64,000 nt of DNA from Pseudomonadota bacterium (lineage in GTDB: Bacteria > Pseudomonadota > Gammaproteobacteria > Steroidobacterales > Steroidobacteraceae). The translations under genes and the position numbers were made by a program. How positions within the stretch are numbered: position 1 is the first letter of the stretch; each line of letters starts with the position of its first letter. The notes below the pieces were generated by a model. That model searched no databases. It was not told the DNA's origin and saw only the letters and a list, made by a program, of their open reading frames with translations. The stretch lies in NCBI GenBank assembly GCA_023428645.1, contig JAEYXD010000010.1, positions 7,124-71,123 on the forward strand, written 5' to 3'. Shown piece after piece: positions 17,101 through 27,296 of this stretch.

Positions 17101-18072
17101 CGGGTGGTTGCAGGGGTGCAAGGGCGCTTCGCCACGGAGCACGCGTACGACGTCTTCCGTGCAACGGCGACGCAGCTCTTCCAGCGACGCATCGGACGTG
17201 AACGCGATGTGCGGCGTGGCAATGACGTCGGGGCGACCGACGACGCCGAGCGGCGGCGACGGCTCGCCCTCGACGACATCGAGACCAGCGCCGCTCAGCT
17301 GACCCGCGTCGAGCGCGCGCACGAGCGCGTCGTTGTCGATGAGCCCACCGCGGCTCACATTGACGATCATCGGCTTGCGCCGGCACGCGGCGATGAAGGC
17401 GGCGTCGATCATGTGGCGGTTGTGCTCGGTGAGTGGGAGATGCAGCACGATTGCATCGGCCTCGCTCTGAATGTTCTCGACCGACGCGACGAGTACGCCC
17501 GGCGCGAGCTCATCGCCGATCACGTGTTCCGCGAGCAGCGACGGCGAATACGCCAGGACGCGTGCGCCGAAACCCCGCGCGAGCTTATGCGCGGTGACGC
17601 GCCCGATGCGGCCGTAGCCGATGATGCCGACCGTCATGTTGCGCGTACGAACGAGTCGCGCGGCGGCCGAATTCCAGTGGCCTTGCTTCGATTGGCGATC
17701 GAAGTCGTTCAAGCCGCGCCAGTGCGCGAGCAGCATCGCGATCGCGTGATCGGAGACTTCTTCGACACAGTAATCGGGAACGTTCGTGACCCAGGCGCCC
17801 CGCTCGGTCGCCGCCGCGATGGCGATGTTGTCGAGCCCGACGCCGAGGCGCGCGACGACGCGCAAGTCGGGCGGCGACTGGATCGCTTGCGCGGAGACCG
17901 TCGCCCAGCAGCACATGATCGCGTGCGGGCGGTGCTCGGCGACGAATGCGTCGATCTCGGCGCGCGGCAGCGCCTCGATCGGGCCGGCGATCAGCTCATG
18001 TCCGGCCTGTTCGCAAATAGCCTGCTCGATCGCGACATCAGGCCAGGGGTGATCGGTGATGAGGACTTTCAC
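17074..18072 (-). CDS. D-isomer-specific 2-hydroxyacid dehydrogenase
   Basis: 332 aa. The NAD-binding Rossmann motif is GIIGYGRIGR at ~150-159. Catalytic residues are visible as Arg in VNVSRGGLID, Glu in GLDVVEGEP and His in TPHIAFTSD. The family reduces 2-oxoacids to D-2-hydroxyacids or oxidises phosphoglycerate or formate. In a one-carbon gene group a glyoxylate/hydroxypyruvate reductase role is plausible, but nothing in the sequence decides the substrate. It starts at GTG 18072, 21 bp after folD, and its TGA overlaps the first candidate GTG of the MetF-like gene. Confidence 0.87.
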   Translation of the reverse strand: MKVLITDHPWPDVAIEQAICEQAGHELIAGPIEALPRAEIDAFVAEHRPHAIMCCWATVSAQAIQSPPDLRVVARLGVGLDNIAIAAATERGAWVTNVPDYCVEEVSDHAIAMLLAHWRGLNDFDRQSKQGHWNSAAARLVRTRNMTVGIIGYGRIGRVTAHKLARGFGARVLAYSPSLLAEHVIGDELAPGVLVASVENIQSEADAIVLHLPLTEHNRHMIDAAFIAACRRKPMIVNVSRGGLIDNDALVRALDAGQLSGAGLDVVEGEPSPPLGVVGRPDVIATPHIAFTSDASLEELRRRCTEDVVRVLRGEAPLHPCNHPRRTGVQVP

Positions 18073-18093
18073 GGCCGTGCACTGAGTTGGAAG

Positions 18094-18978
18094 TTACGCC
18101 CTGCGCTTGAATGGCGACGTCGTCGCCGACGCCGCCCGCTCCGCCGACAGAATCGTGTTGTGCAGAAGCATCGTCACCGTCATCTGACCGACGCCTCCCG
18201 GCACCGGCGTGATGTACGACGCCTTCTCCTTCACGCCCTCGAAATCGACGTCGCCGACGATGCGCCCATCCGGCAGCCGGTTGTAACCCACATCGATGAC
18301 GACGGCTCCCGTGCGCACGATCTGCGGCACGATCAGATTCGGCACGCCCGCCGCGACGACCAGAATGTCCGCGAGCAGCGTGAAATGACCGAGGTCGCGC
18401 GTCTTCTTGTGGCAGATGACGACCGTCGCATCCTGCTGCATCAGCATGAGCGCCGTCGGCTTGCCGACGATGTTGCTCGCGCCGACGACGACGACGTTCC
18501 GGCCTTCCACCGGGATGTTCTCGTGCTCGAGAATCTTCTGCACGCCGTATGGCGTGCATGGCGAGAACACGGTATTGCCCGTGACGAGCCCACCCATGTT
18601 GTAGAGGTGAAAGCCATCGACGTCTTTTTCGACGCTGATGCGCTCCAGCACGCTCGCCACGCGAATATGCGCCGGCAGCGGCAGCTGCACGAGAATCCCG
18701 TGCGTGCGCGGATCGTCGTTCAGCCGATCGATGTGCGCCAGCAGCTCAGCTTCCGTCGCCGACGCCGGCAGCTCGATGAGCTCGGAGCGAATCCCGACTT
18801 CCTTGCACCCCGCGATCTTGTTGCGCACGTAGGAGCGCGACGCCGGGTTGTCACCGACCAGAATGACCGCAAGCCCCGGCGTGATGCCGTGCCGCTTCGC
18901 GAGCACGTCCACGCGCGCGTGATATTCCGCGCGCAGCTTCTGCGCGATCGCTTTGCCGTCGATGATTTTCGCTGTCAT
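18094..18978 (-). CDS. folD: Methylene-THF dehydrogenase / methenyl-THF cyclohydrolase
   Basis: 294 aa, typical FolD length. Catalytic Tyr and Lys appear in SRSYVRNKIAGCKEVGI. Other signatures are GILVQLPLPAHI, DVDGFH and the NADP-binding VVVVGASNIVGKPTA. It interconverts methylene-, methenyl- and formyl-THF in the cytosol. With PurU next to it and the MetF-like protein downstream, the set can oxidise THF-bound C1 units to formate, as in growth on methyl groups. It is 10 bp downstream of purU and probably co-transcribed. Confidence 0.96.
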   Translation of the reverse strand: MTAKIIDGKAIAQKLRAEYHARVDVLAKRHGITPGLAVILVGDNPASRSYVRNKIAGCKEVGIRSELIELPASATEAELLAHIDRLNDDPRTHGILVQLPLPAHIRVASVLERISVEKDVDGFHLYNMGGLVTGNTVFSPCTPYGVQKILEHENIPVEGRNVVVVGASNIVGKPTALMLMQQDATVVICHKKTRDLGHFTLLADILVVAAGVPNLIVPQIVRTGAVVIDVGYNRLPDGRIVGDVDFEGVKEKASYITPVPGGVGQMTVTMLLHNTILSAERAASATTSPFKRRA

Positions 18979-18988
18979 ACCGAGAGTG

Positions 18989-19930
18989 CTATCGAAGAAC
19001 TACCGTCTTGTTGCCGTTCGCGAACACACGCCGCTCCGCGTGCCACTTCACGGCGCGATTCAACACGACGCTTTCGAGATCGGACCCGATGCTCACGAGC
19101 TCCTCGGGCGCCATCGTGTGATCGACGCGTGCGACTTCCTGCTCGATGATCGGGCCTTCGTCGAGATCCGTCGTGACGTAATGCGCCGTCGCGCCGATCA
19201 GCTTCACGCCGCGCGCATGCGCCTGGTGGTATGCCTTTGCGCCCTTGAAGCCCGGCAGGAACGAATGATGAATGTTGATCGCGCGGCCGGCGAAATAGCC
19301 GCAGGCGTCGGCGCTCAGGATCTGCATGTAACGCGCGAGCACGAGCAGCTCGCCGTCGACTTTTTCGAACAGCTCGACGATGCGCCGCTCCTGCTCGAGC
19401 TTGCGTCCGTCGATCAGCGGCAGATAGTGGAACGGAATGCCGTGCCACTCGGTCAAGCTGCGCAAATCCTGATGATTGGAGACGACCGCGACGACTTCGA
19501 TCGGCAGCGTGCCGGTGCTCCAGCGATGCAGCATGCTGTTCAGGCAATGCCCATGCTTGGAGACGGCGAGCACCGCGCGGCACTTGCGCTGCACGGGATG
19601 AAAGCGCCATGTCATCTTGAATTGCGCGCCTACCGAGTTCGCGAACTCGCGATCGAGCGCCTCGATGGACGGCGCGCCCTTGCCGTTGTCATGGAACACC
19701 GTGCGCATGAACGAAGTCACGGTGTACGGATCGTCGTAATGCTGCGCTTCCGTGATCAGGCAGTTGTGCGCGGCGAGAAAGCCGGCGACCGCGGCCACGA
19801 CACCCGTCGTATCGGGGCACGATGTCGTGAGAATGAAACTCGGCGGCTTCGGCGCGGGTACGGCGGAGCGCGCAGCCTCCGGGGTGGTTGCTGCACGTGC
19901 TGCACCGAGCACTGGGTTGCCGTCGGCCAT
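18989..19930 (-). CDS. purU: Formyltetrahydrofolate deformylase
   Basis: 313 aa. An ACT domain at ~30-115 (LTTSCPDTTGVVAAVAGFL) is followed by a formyltransferase-fold domain with INIHHSFLPGFKGA and IGATAHYVTTDLDEGP, which hold the catalytic His and Asp. It hydrolyses 10-formyl-THF to formate and THF, recycling THF when much C1 enters the pool. About 30 low-complexity Ala/Pro residues precede the ACT domain. It follows ahcY by 72 bp, with a GC-rich hairpin between them that may lower read-through. Confidence 0.95.
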   Translation of the reverse strand: MADGNPVLGAARAATTPEAARSAVPAPKPPSFILTTSCPDTTGVVAAVAGFLAAHNCLITEAQHYDDPYTVTSFMRTVFHDNGKGAPSIEALDREFANSVGAQFKMTWRFHPVQRKCRAVLAVSKHGHCLNSMLHRWSTGTLPIEVVAVVSNHQDLRSLTEWHGIPFHYLPLIDGRKLEQERRIVELFEKVDGELLVLARYMQILSADACGYFAGRAINIHHSFLPGFKGAKAYHQAHARGVKLIGATAHYVTTDLDEGPIIEQEVARVDHTMAPEELVSIGSDLESVVLNRAVKWHAERRVFANGNKTVVLR

Positions 19931-19961
19931 CGATGGAATACCTTGCGGAGCTGCCCTCTCG

Positions 19962-19987
19962 CCCTCCCCCGCTCGCGCGGGGGAGGG
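19962..19987. repeat. REP-like GC hairpin, copy 1
   Basis: Arms CCCTCCCCCGC (19962-19972) and GCGGGGGAGGG (19977-19987) with a 4-nt loop lie between ahcY and purU. The same 11-base arms recur at 30557-30580, so it is a repeated intergenic element rather than a private terminator. No T run follows. Confidence 0.7.
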
Positions 19988-20002
19988 GATCGAGGGTATG
20001 AC

Positions 20003-21418
<1,416 letters not shown>

Positions 21419-21435
21419 CGTCTACTCCTCGATAT

Positions 21436-21530
21436 GAGCGGGCGCCGTTGCCGTTGAAGGCATGCGCGCCGAGCCTGGCAGTGTGGATCGGGGAGGAGAT
21501 CCCCTACGCTGCTGCAGCGCCCCTCGGCAC
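21436..21530 (-). promoter_or_regulatory. SAH riboswitch upstream of ahcY
   Basis: Read on the minus strand, the leader contains GCCGAGGGGCGCTGCAGC, then GCCAGGCTCGGC (pairing with the first GCCGAG), then AACGGCGCCC just before the ribosome site. This matches the order of conserved blocks in the SAH riboswitch (GAGGAGCGCUGC, CCAGGCUCGG, AACGGCGCUC). The pseudoknot arm reads GGGCGC/GCGCCC instead of GAGCGC/GCGCUC, a compensated change. It is known from family work to turn ahcY on when SAH binds. Confidence 0.88.
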
Positions 21531-21559
21531 GCGGTGAGAGCGCGAATAGTAGCCCATTG

Positions 21560-21578
21560 CCTCTCCCGCAGGGAGAGG
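21560..21578. repeat. Short hairpin between metK and the ahcY riboswitch
   Basis: CCTCTCCC and GGGAGAGG with a 3-nt loop lie downstream of the metK stop on the minus strand. It resembles the REP-like hairpins at 19962 and 30557 in composition, with different arms. It may end part of the metK transcripts before the riboswitch-controlled ahcY. Confidence 0.45.
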
Positions 21579-21688
21579 GCAGGCATATGGAGCGTGAGGA
21601 ATTTCTATCGGGAAAGGTCGCGATCGCGGGGATGGGAGCGCGCATTCGCGCGCCCCCTACTTTGGCCCTCCGCTTGGGCGCGGAGGCT

Positions 21689-22873
21689 TCAGCCGTTCAC
21701 CGCCTTCTTGACCCCGGCATCGGCCGCCAGGGCTTCGGCTCTGTCCGTCTTCTCCCATGAGAACTCCGGCTCGCTGCGGCCGAAATGGCCGTACGCGGCG
21801 GTCTTCTGGTAAATCGGCCGCAGCAGATCCAGCATCTGAATGATGCCTTTCGGACGCAGGTCGAAATGCTTCGCGACCAGCTCCTCCAGCTTCTCGTCGG
21901 ACACCTTGCCGGTGCCGAACGTCGTCACCATGATGCTCGTCGGCTTCGCGACGCCGATCGCATACGACACCTGCACCTGGGCCTTGGTCGCCAGTCCCGC
22001 CGCCACGATGTTCTTCGCGACATAGCGCGCCGCATAGGCAGCCGAGCGGTCGACCTTCGAAGGATCCTTGCCGGAGAACGCGCCGCCGCCGTGCGGCGCC
22101 GCGCCGCCGTACGTGTCGACGATGATCTTGCGGCCCGTCAACCCGCAGTCGCCCTGCGGACCGCCGACGACGAAGCGGCCGGTCGGGTTGATCAGGTAAT
22201 TGATCTTCTTGCCGATCATGTCCTTCGGCAGCACGGGCTTGACGATCTCCTCGATCACGGCTTCCGCCAGCGTGGCGTGCTCGATCTCGGGATGGTGCTG
22301 CGTCGACAGCACGACCGTGTCGATCTCCTTCGGCTTGCCGTCCACGTAGCGGATCGTGACCTGCGATTTCGCGTCCGGACGCAGCCAGGACAACTTGCCC
22401 GACTTGCGCAGCTGCGCCTGCCGCTCGACCAGCCGATGCGACAAATAGATCGGCAGCGGCATGAGCTCGGACGTCTCGTCGCAGGCGTAGCCGAACATCA
22501 AGCCCTGATCGCCCGCGCCCTGATCGAGATTCAAGCCGCGGCCCTCATCGACGCCCTGCGCGATGTCCGGCGATTGCTTGTCGTACGCGACGAGCACGGC
22601 ACAGCCTTTGTAGTCGATGCCGTAGTCGGTGTTGTCGTAGCCAATGCGCTTGATGGTCTCGCGCGCGACGCTCTGATAGTCCACGGTCGCATTCGAGGTG
22701 ATTTCGCCCGCGAGCACGACGAGACCCGTATTGCACAGCGTCTCGGCGGCAACGCGCGAGTGTTTGTCCTGGGCCAGGATCGCGTCGAGAATCGCATCCG
22801 AGATCTGATCGGCAACCTTGTCCGGATGACCTTCGGAAACGGACTCGGAAGTGAAGTAGAAGCTGCTGCTCAT
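21689..22873 (-). CDS. metK: S-adenosylmethionine synthetase
   Basis: 394 aa. Signatures: FTSESVSEGHPDKVADQISDA at the start, the methionine-loop region ending in GAGDQGLMFGYA, and the P-loop-like GGGAFSGKDPSKVDRSAAY. It makes SAM from methionine and ATP as a cytosolic tetramer. AGGAAAG precedes ATG 22873. It sits 54 bp after the adenosine-kinase-like gene and upstream of ahcY, so SAM synthesis and SAH/adenosine removal are encoded together. Confidence 0.98.
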   Translation of the reverse strand: MSSSFYFTSESVSEGHPDKVADQISDAILDAILAQDKHSRVAAETLCNTGLVVLAGEITSNATVDYQSVARETIKRIGYDNTDYGIDYKGCAVLVAYDKQSPDIAQGVDEGRGLNLDQGAGDQGLMFGYACDETSELMPLPIYLSHRLVERQAQLRKSGKLSWLRPDAKSQVTIRYVDGKPKEIDTVVLSTQHHPEIEHATLAEAVIEEIVKPVLPKDMIGKKINYLINPTGRFVVGGPQGDCGLTGRKIIVDTYGGAAPHGGGAFSGKDPSKVDRSAAYAARYVAKNIVAAGLATKAQVQVSYAIGVAKPTSIMVTTFGTGKVSDEKLEELVAKHFDLRPKGIIQMLDLLRPIYQKTAAYGHFGRSEPEFSWEKTDRAEALAADAGVKKAVNG

Positions 22874-22927
22874 GGGTGCTTTCCTAACTGGCGTCCTATG
22901 TCTGGATGAAAGGTGTGGTGAAACGGA

Positions 22928-23893
22928 TCAGCTGGCCTTGAGTGAGAGCGGGCGACCGAACGTCGCACGATACCGCTCCTCGAACTGCGCTGCCGAGAAC
23001 GTATGGTTCTGAGTGCCGCGCGATTCGATCTTGATCGCGCCGAGCAGCGAGGCGATGCGGCCCGTCGTCTCCCAATCCAGACCATGCAGCAGGCCATGGA
23101 GGAGACCTGCGCGATACGCATCGCCGCATCCCGTCGGATCGACGACCGCATTCGCCTTCGCGCACGGAATCGCGATCTCGCGTCCCTCCGTATAGATGAG
23201 CGACCCCTCTGCGCCTTTCGTGACGATGAGCGCATTGACTCGCGAGGCGATCTGCTCCGCCGACAGCCGAGTCTTTTCTTGCACGAGCTGCCATTCGTAG
23301 TCGTTGACGGCCACCCAGGTCGCCTGGTCGATGAATGCCCGCAGCTCTTCGCCGCTGAACATCGGCAGGCCTTGGCCCGGATCGAAGATGAACGGCAGGC
23401 CCGCCGCGGCGAACTGCGCCGCGTGTTGAATCATGCCGTCGCGGCCGTCGGGCGCGACGATGCCGATCGACACGTTGCCGGCATCGCTCACCTGATTGAG
23501 GTGTGACAGCTGCATGGCGCCGGGATGGAAGGCCCAGATCTGGTTGTCGTCGAGGTCCGTCGTAACGAAGCCTTGCGCCGTATGCTCGCTCTCGACGATA
23601 CGAATGTGATCCATCGGCACGCCGGTCTTTTGCATCCACTCCGCATAGGACGCGAAGTCGCGGCCGACGGTCGCCATCGGGTAGCCGCGGTCGCCAAGCA
23701 GCATCAGGTTATAGGCAATATTACCGGCACAGCCGCCAAACTCGCGGCGCATCTGCGGCACGAGGAACGACACGTTCAGGATGTGAATCTTGTCCGGCAG
23801 GATGTGATTCTTGAAACGATCCTGGAACACCATGATCGTATCGAATGCGACGGAGCCGCAGATGAGCGCTGCTTTGGATTGGCCAGTGGTCAT
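22928..23893 (-). CDS. PfkB-family kinase, probable adenosine kinase
   Basis: 321 aa ribokinase-fold protein. It has GGCAGNIAYNLMLLG near residue 53 and the anion-hole signature DPTGCGDAYRAG near 250, with the catalytic Asp in the latter. Its place before metK and ahcY points to adenosine as substrate, removing the adenosine released by SAH hydrolysis. Sequence alone does not exclude a sugar or other nucleoside. It probably leads the methyl-cycle transcript; AGGAAAG lies about 10 nt before the ATG. Confidence 0.82.
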   Translation of the reverse strand: MTTGQSKAALICGSVAFDTIMVFQDRFKNHILPDKIHILNVSFLVPQMRREFGGCAGNIAYNLMLLGDRGYPMATVGRDFASYAEWMQKTGVPMDHIRIVESEHTAQGFVTTDLDDNQIWAFHPGAMQLSHLNQVSDAGNVSIGIVAPDGRDGMIQHAAQFAAAGLPFIFDPGQGLPMFSGEELRAFIDQATWVAVNDYEWQLVQEKTRLSAEQIASRVNALIVTKGAEGSLIYTEGREIAIPCAKANAVVDPTGCGDAYRAGLLHGLLHGLDWETTGRIASLLGAIKIESRGTQNHTFSAAQFEERYRATFGRPLSLKAS

Positions 23894-24315
23894 AGTGTCT
23901 CGAGCTTTCCTGTCGCGCTCGCACCTGACGAACGCGTTTCATGGTGATCAGCGGAGGCCCGTCGACGCTGAAGGGTTTTCTCGTGGGCACTGGAGCGGGA
24001 TTTCCAGGCCCTGGCGCTGCGGCGCCGATTGTATGGCAAGCCGGCAAATATCGGGAGCCGGATTACGGACGAGGGCGCGTCGCGTCTAGCGACATTCCGC
24101 TGAATACCGCGCAGGGGACGTGCCTGCCCATGACATCGGGCTAGCACGCCATCCAGGGGCAGCCAATCCGCTGAGTTGCGAGCTTTTCGGCCTGTCGCGT
24201 ACTGCATTAGCTTCCAACAGAAACTAAGTTCGCTACTCGCGCGTTACGGATGACGTGCGCACTCGTCAGTTTCTTACAACACGCGGCCTCCCGCCGGTGC
24301 CTGGATTTCACACTC
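23894..24315. other. Divergent intergenic region, no gene seen
   Basis: This stretch separates the adenosine-kinase-like gene (minus) from the receiver-GGDEF gene (plus) and should carry both promoters. A possible -10 (TACAAT on the minus strand near 24037) is visible without a good -35. Short open frames here have no ribosome site. No riboswitch motif was recognised. Confidence 0.4.
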
Positions 24316-25311
24316 ATGCAAGAGACGCAGTTCGGTCGCGATAACGATGATGCATCGACCGACGACGCTTCGTCGCTCGCTCCCGCCGATCCGCCGGCGA
24401 TTCTGCTCGTGGAAGATGAGGGCATCGTCGCGCAAGACTTGCAAGAAACGCTCGTTCACCTCGGCTATCGCGTCGCGGGCATCGCCAGCGAGGGGGTTCA
24501 GGCCGTGTACATGGCCGAGGAACTGCAGCCGGACCTGATCGTCATGGACGTCGGCCTGCAAGGCGAGGTCGACGGCATTCAGGCGGCCCGCATGATCCTG
24601 GAGCGCTTCCACATTCCGGTGATCTTCATGACGGGGCATCGGGACATCGAAACCCTGCAGCGCGCGGTGCGGACCGGACCGCTCGGCTACATTCTCAAGC
24701 CCTTTCAAGAAGTCGAATTACGTTCGGCGATCGAGGTCGCGATCCACAAGCACCGGGCGGATGTCGCGCATCGCGAGCGCGAGGAAGCCCTGCGCCGGAA
24801 CGCGGAGCTGCTGAAGAGCCTGTCGCTCGTCGACGAGCTCACGGGTCTCAACAATCGCCGCGGCTTTTTCGAGCTCGCCCGCCAGACGCTCAAGATCGCG
24901 AAGCGCGAGCACTATTCCATGGGCCTGTTCTTCATCGATCTGAACGGGCTGAAACAGATCAACGACACGTTCGGCCATCTCGCTGGCGATGAAGCGCTGC
25001 GGGACTCGGCGGACGTCCTGCGCGAGACCTTCCGGGATTCGGACATCATCGCGCGCATCGGCGGCGACGAATTCGTCGCGCTCGCTCACGTGACGCGCGA
25101 CACGAATGCGCTGCGCCAGCGTCTGCGCGATCATCTCGCGGCGTTCAATGCGAAACGATTGAAGCCTTACACGCTCGACGTGAGCATTGGCACGACCGTG
25201 GTGAATGTCAGTACAGACAACGACATCGAAGCGATGATCGCGCGCGCGGACGCCGCCATGTACGAGGAGAAGCGCGCGACCACGGGCCGGCATCGGGTCA
25301 TCGCGAGCTAG
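24316..25311 (+). CDS. Receiver-GGDEF response regulator, diguanylate cyclase
   Basis: 331 aa from ATG 24316; the in-frame ATG 24250 would add 22 residues and neither has a clear ribosome site. The receiver domain has VEDEG, phospho-acceptor Asp in LIVMDVGL, Thr in FMTGH and Lys in ILKPF. A coiled-coil linker leads to a GGDEF domain with an intact GGDEF active site and an RxxD inhibitory site (RDSD) five residues before it. It should make cyclic-di-GMP from two GTP when phosphorylated, with product inhibition. It is a possible source of the signal for the riboswitch near 41.2 kb. The cognate kinase is not adjacent. Confidence 0.93.
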   Translation: MQETQFGRDNDDASTDDASSLAPADPPAILLVEDEGIVAQDLQETLVHLGYRVAGIASEGVQAVYMAEELQPDLIVMDVGLQGEVDGIQAARMILERFHIPVIFMTGHRDIETLQRAVRTGPLGYILKPFQEVELRSAIEVAIHKHRADVAHREREEALRRNAELLKSLSLVDELTGLNNRRGFFELARQTLKIAKREHYSMGLFFIDLNGLKQINDTFGHLAGDEALRDSADVLRETFRDSDIIARIGGDEFVALAHVTRDTNALRQRLRDHLAAFNAKRLKPYTLDVSIGTTVVNVSTDNDIEAMIARADAAMYEEKRATTGRHRVIAS

Positions 25312-25315
25312 CGAG

Positions 25316-26494
25316 CTAGGTGCGCGAGATCACGTAAGACTCGTTCTGAAACCACAGCTTGCCGTGTCGCTGCAGTACGTCGCGCGTGGCGTCGAGATAG
25401 CGTCCCTCGTGCATCGCCTGATCCAGCCGCCGCTCCTCGATCTGCGCGACATACACCGCCGCATTCCATGCGGCCATCAAGGTCGACGTGCCGATCGACG
25501 AGCTGATCTCGTTCGGTAACGTGTGCATCTCGTAGCGGAACAAGGCCCGCTCGTCCGCGAGCGCGTCGAAGCGCATCGAGCGCCCCTCCTCCCCCAGTAC
25601 GGCCTGCGTTGCACGCAGCAGGGCATGTCGATCCGTTTCGAAGGGCTGCTCGTCGGGCCAGATTCGCTGCACGATCTCGAGGCCCGGGTCCTCGCCGCGC
25701 GAATGGATGCCGATCAGGCGTCCACCTGGCCCGAGCGCGCGCGCCAACGGCGCCAACACCTTCTCCGCCTTGAATGCCGTCGACGCGCGCGCGCGGTACG
25801 GCTGCGAGGCGATCACGAGATCGAAATCCGCGCGCGCGACCTCGCGCTTGGGGCGCACCGCGTCCAGCAGCAAGGCGTGATCCGCGCGATACATGACGAG
25901 CACGACCGGACGCTCGTACAGCGGATTGCCCGTCGTCGGGCTCGTCTTCGTGCGCCAGCTCGCCGCGAGGAAATCTTGCAGCTCGGCGATCTGGCGTTCG
26001 AAGCGGCCCGAGGTGTTGCCCTCGAGCGCCACCTCGTGCCACTGCATTTGGTCGGCGGCGAACGGCGCGTTCGGCCGGAGCCACGGCGCTTCGGAATAAA
26101 ACATGTTCGTCATGACGAGCACCGTCGCCGGATGCTCGTAAAAACGATCAGGCATTTTTTCCAGGGTGAGCCGCACGTCCTCCAGGCTGATTTCCTTGCC
26201 GACGATGTAGAACGGCACCGTCGGAAAGCGGTCGTGCATCGAACGCATGACCCGCGTCAGCACGGTACCGTCGCCGACACCCGCATCGAACACACGCAGC
26301 GCCGGCGCGCGCGGCTCGATGTGCTCGAGCTCCAAGCCGACACGCTCCGCGACGACCCACTTCTCGTCGCACGTGTGCACGAACAGCAGATAGCGCTGCC
26401 GGTTGTCGTAGAACCGGAAGTACCTATCCGCCGTCGTTTCGGACGCGGGCTCCTGGGCGCGAGGGCTTGCGGAGTCGTTCGTGGGTGAAGCCAT
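25316..26494 (-). CDS. SAM-dependent methyltransferase-like protein
   Basis: 392 aa. A Rossmann motif I is visible as VFDAGVGDGTVLTRV near residue 68, followed by an acidic motif II region (IVGKEISLED). Later LAPLARALGPGGRLIGIHSRG is like the post-motif strands of class I methyltransferases. The C-terminal ~100 residues form a separate helical part. The start at 26494 follows GGTGAGA at a good distance; the frame opens earlier at 26557. The substrate is unknown. It converges on the receiver-GGDEF gene with 4 bp between stops and is not clearly in an operon. Confidence 0.65.
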   Translation of the reverse strand: MASPTNDSASPRAQEPASETTADRYFRFYDNRQRYLLFVHTCDEKWVVAERVGLELEHIEPRAPALRVFDAGVGDGTVLTRVMRSMHDRFPTVPFYIVGKEISLEDVRLTLEKMPDRFYEHPATVLVMTNMFYSEAPWLRPNAPFAADQMQWHEVALEGNTSGRFERQIAELQDFLAASWRTKTSPTTGNPLYERPVVLVMYRADHALLLDAVRPKREVARADFDLVIASQPYRARASTAFKAEKVLAPLARALGPGGRLIGIHSRGEDPGLEIVQRIWPDEQPFETDRHALLRATQAVLGEEGRSMRFDALADERALFRYEMHTLPNEISSSIGTSTLMAAWNAAVYVAQIEERRLDQAMHEGRYLDATRDVLQRHGKLWFQNESYVISRT

Positions 26495-26599
26495 TGCACA
26501 TCTCACCAGTGGCAGGCGTGAGCTGAGCACTATCGGGATGCAAGGGCCGTCACGCAACCCGCGATGACGGCTACACGCCGCGGCGGGAGGGAACGAGCG

Positions 26600-26643
26600 G
26601 CGGGGCTCGAGAGGCCCCGCATCGCCAACCTGCTGGGCAGGTT
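26600..26643. terminator. Two hairpins after the marR-type gene
   Basis: AACCTGC/GCAGGTT (26627-26633, 26637-26643) begins right after the minus-strand stop at 26645. GCGGGGC/GCCCCGC (26600-26606, 26614-26620) follows. Neither has a T run on the minus strand; together they may stop transcription into the methyltransferase-like gene. Confidence 0.4.
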
Positions 26644-26644
26644 C

Positions 26645-27262
26645 TTATTCGACGTCTTCGGAAATACCAGCGCCGAACGTACCGAACAGCTTCTCGAGCG
26701 TATCGAAGAGCGCGACGCGCTCGCTGTCCGACAAGGTGAGCAGGATCTCTGCCTGACGACGTTGAGCGGCGGGCAGCACGGACTTGTACAGCGACTTGCC
26801 CTTCGCCGTCACGGAGACGACGACCGGTGCCGCCAGCGCCTCGGCATACGCGGTGCCGCGCTTGAGCGCCTTCATCTTCGTGAGCCCACGCTTCGTCATC
26901 ACGCGCAGCGTGCGACTCACTTGGCCCTTGTCCATGTTGCTGCGGCTCGTGAGCTCGGAGAAGCGCAGCGGAGAGAAGCGCGTGACCAGCGCCAGCAGGC
27001 GCCACTCGGGCAGGCTGAGGCCGAACTCTTCGAGATAGCGCTTCGTGACATTCGTTCGCAACGCGTTCGACAGACGCGTCAAACGGAACGTGACGAAGTC
27101 CTCGATGTGCAGGTTCGTCCCGTTACGGGAGATCTTGGCCCAGGGAGATGCCTTGGAAGCCGGACGCTTCGTCGACACTTTGGCGGTTCGCTTTTTCAAG
27201 AGGTTCTCGCAGCTACTGACATTGATGGTTTTTCGGAGGCGGCAATTCTGCCGTAACCACAT
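26645..27262 (-). CDS. MarR-family transcriptional regulator
   Basis: Up to 205 aa, longer than the usual 140-160. The winged helix is clear from residue ~52: FVTFRLTRLSNALR, then LPEWRLLALV, MDKGQVSRTLRVMTKRGL as recognition helix and wing, and a C-terminal dimer helix. The first 50 residues are basic and unlike the family; GTG at 27178 is a possible shorter start. The ATG at 27262 touches a strong palindrome, so if that is the operator the true start may lie further in. No target gene other than itself can be named. Confidence 0.82.
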   Translation of the reverse strand: MWLRQNCRLRKTINVSSCENLLKKRTAKVSTKRPASKASPWAKISRNGTNLHIEDFVTFRLTRLSNALRTNVTKRYLEEFGLSLPEWRLLALVTRFSPLRFSELTSRSNMDKGQVSRTLRVMTKRGLTKMKALKRGTAYAEALAAPVVVSVTAKGKSLYKSVLPAAQRRQAEILLTLSDSERVALFDTLEKLFGTFGAGISEDVE

Positions 27263-27296
27263 GACCTATGAATAGGTCGATTGTTCTCAGGTCATG
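27260..27296. promoter_or_regulatory. Nested palindrome, probable MarR operator
   Basis: An inner dyad GACCTAT-GA-ATAGGTC spans 27263-27278. An outer inverted repeat pairs CATGACCT (27260-27267) with AGGTCATG (27289-27296). The nested dyads are built from one AGGTC-type half-site and abut the regulator's first ATG, as expected of an autoregulatory MarR site. Confidence 0.6.

Noticed and set aside
17035..19149. Long plus-strand open frame opposite folD and the dehydrogenase
   Set aside because: Low-complexity Arg/Asp-rich translation antisense to two conserved enzymes.
22874..22927. SAM riboswitch upstream of metK
   Set aside because: The gap is only 54 bp and holds just a ribosome site; no SAM-I, SAM-II or SAM/SAH motif is visible.
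23941..24144. Small plus-strand ORF of 67 codons before the receiver-GGDEF gene
   Set aside because: No ribosome site, Gly/Pro-rich shadow-like composition, and it overlaps the leader of the adenosine-kinase-like gene.
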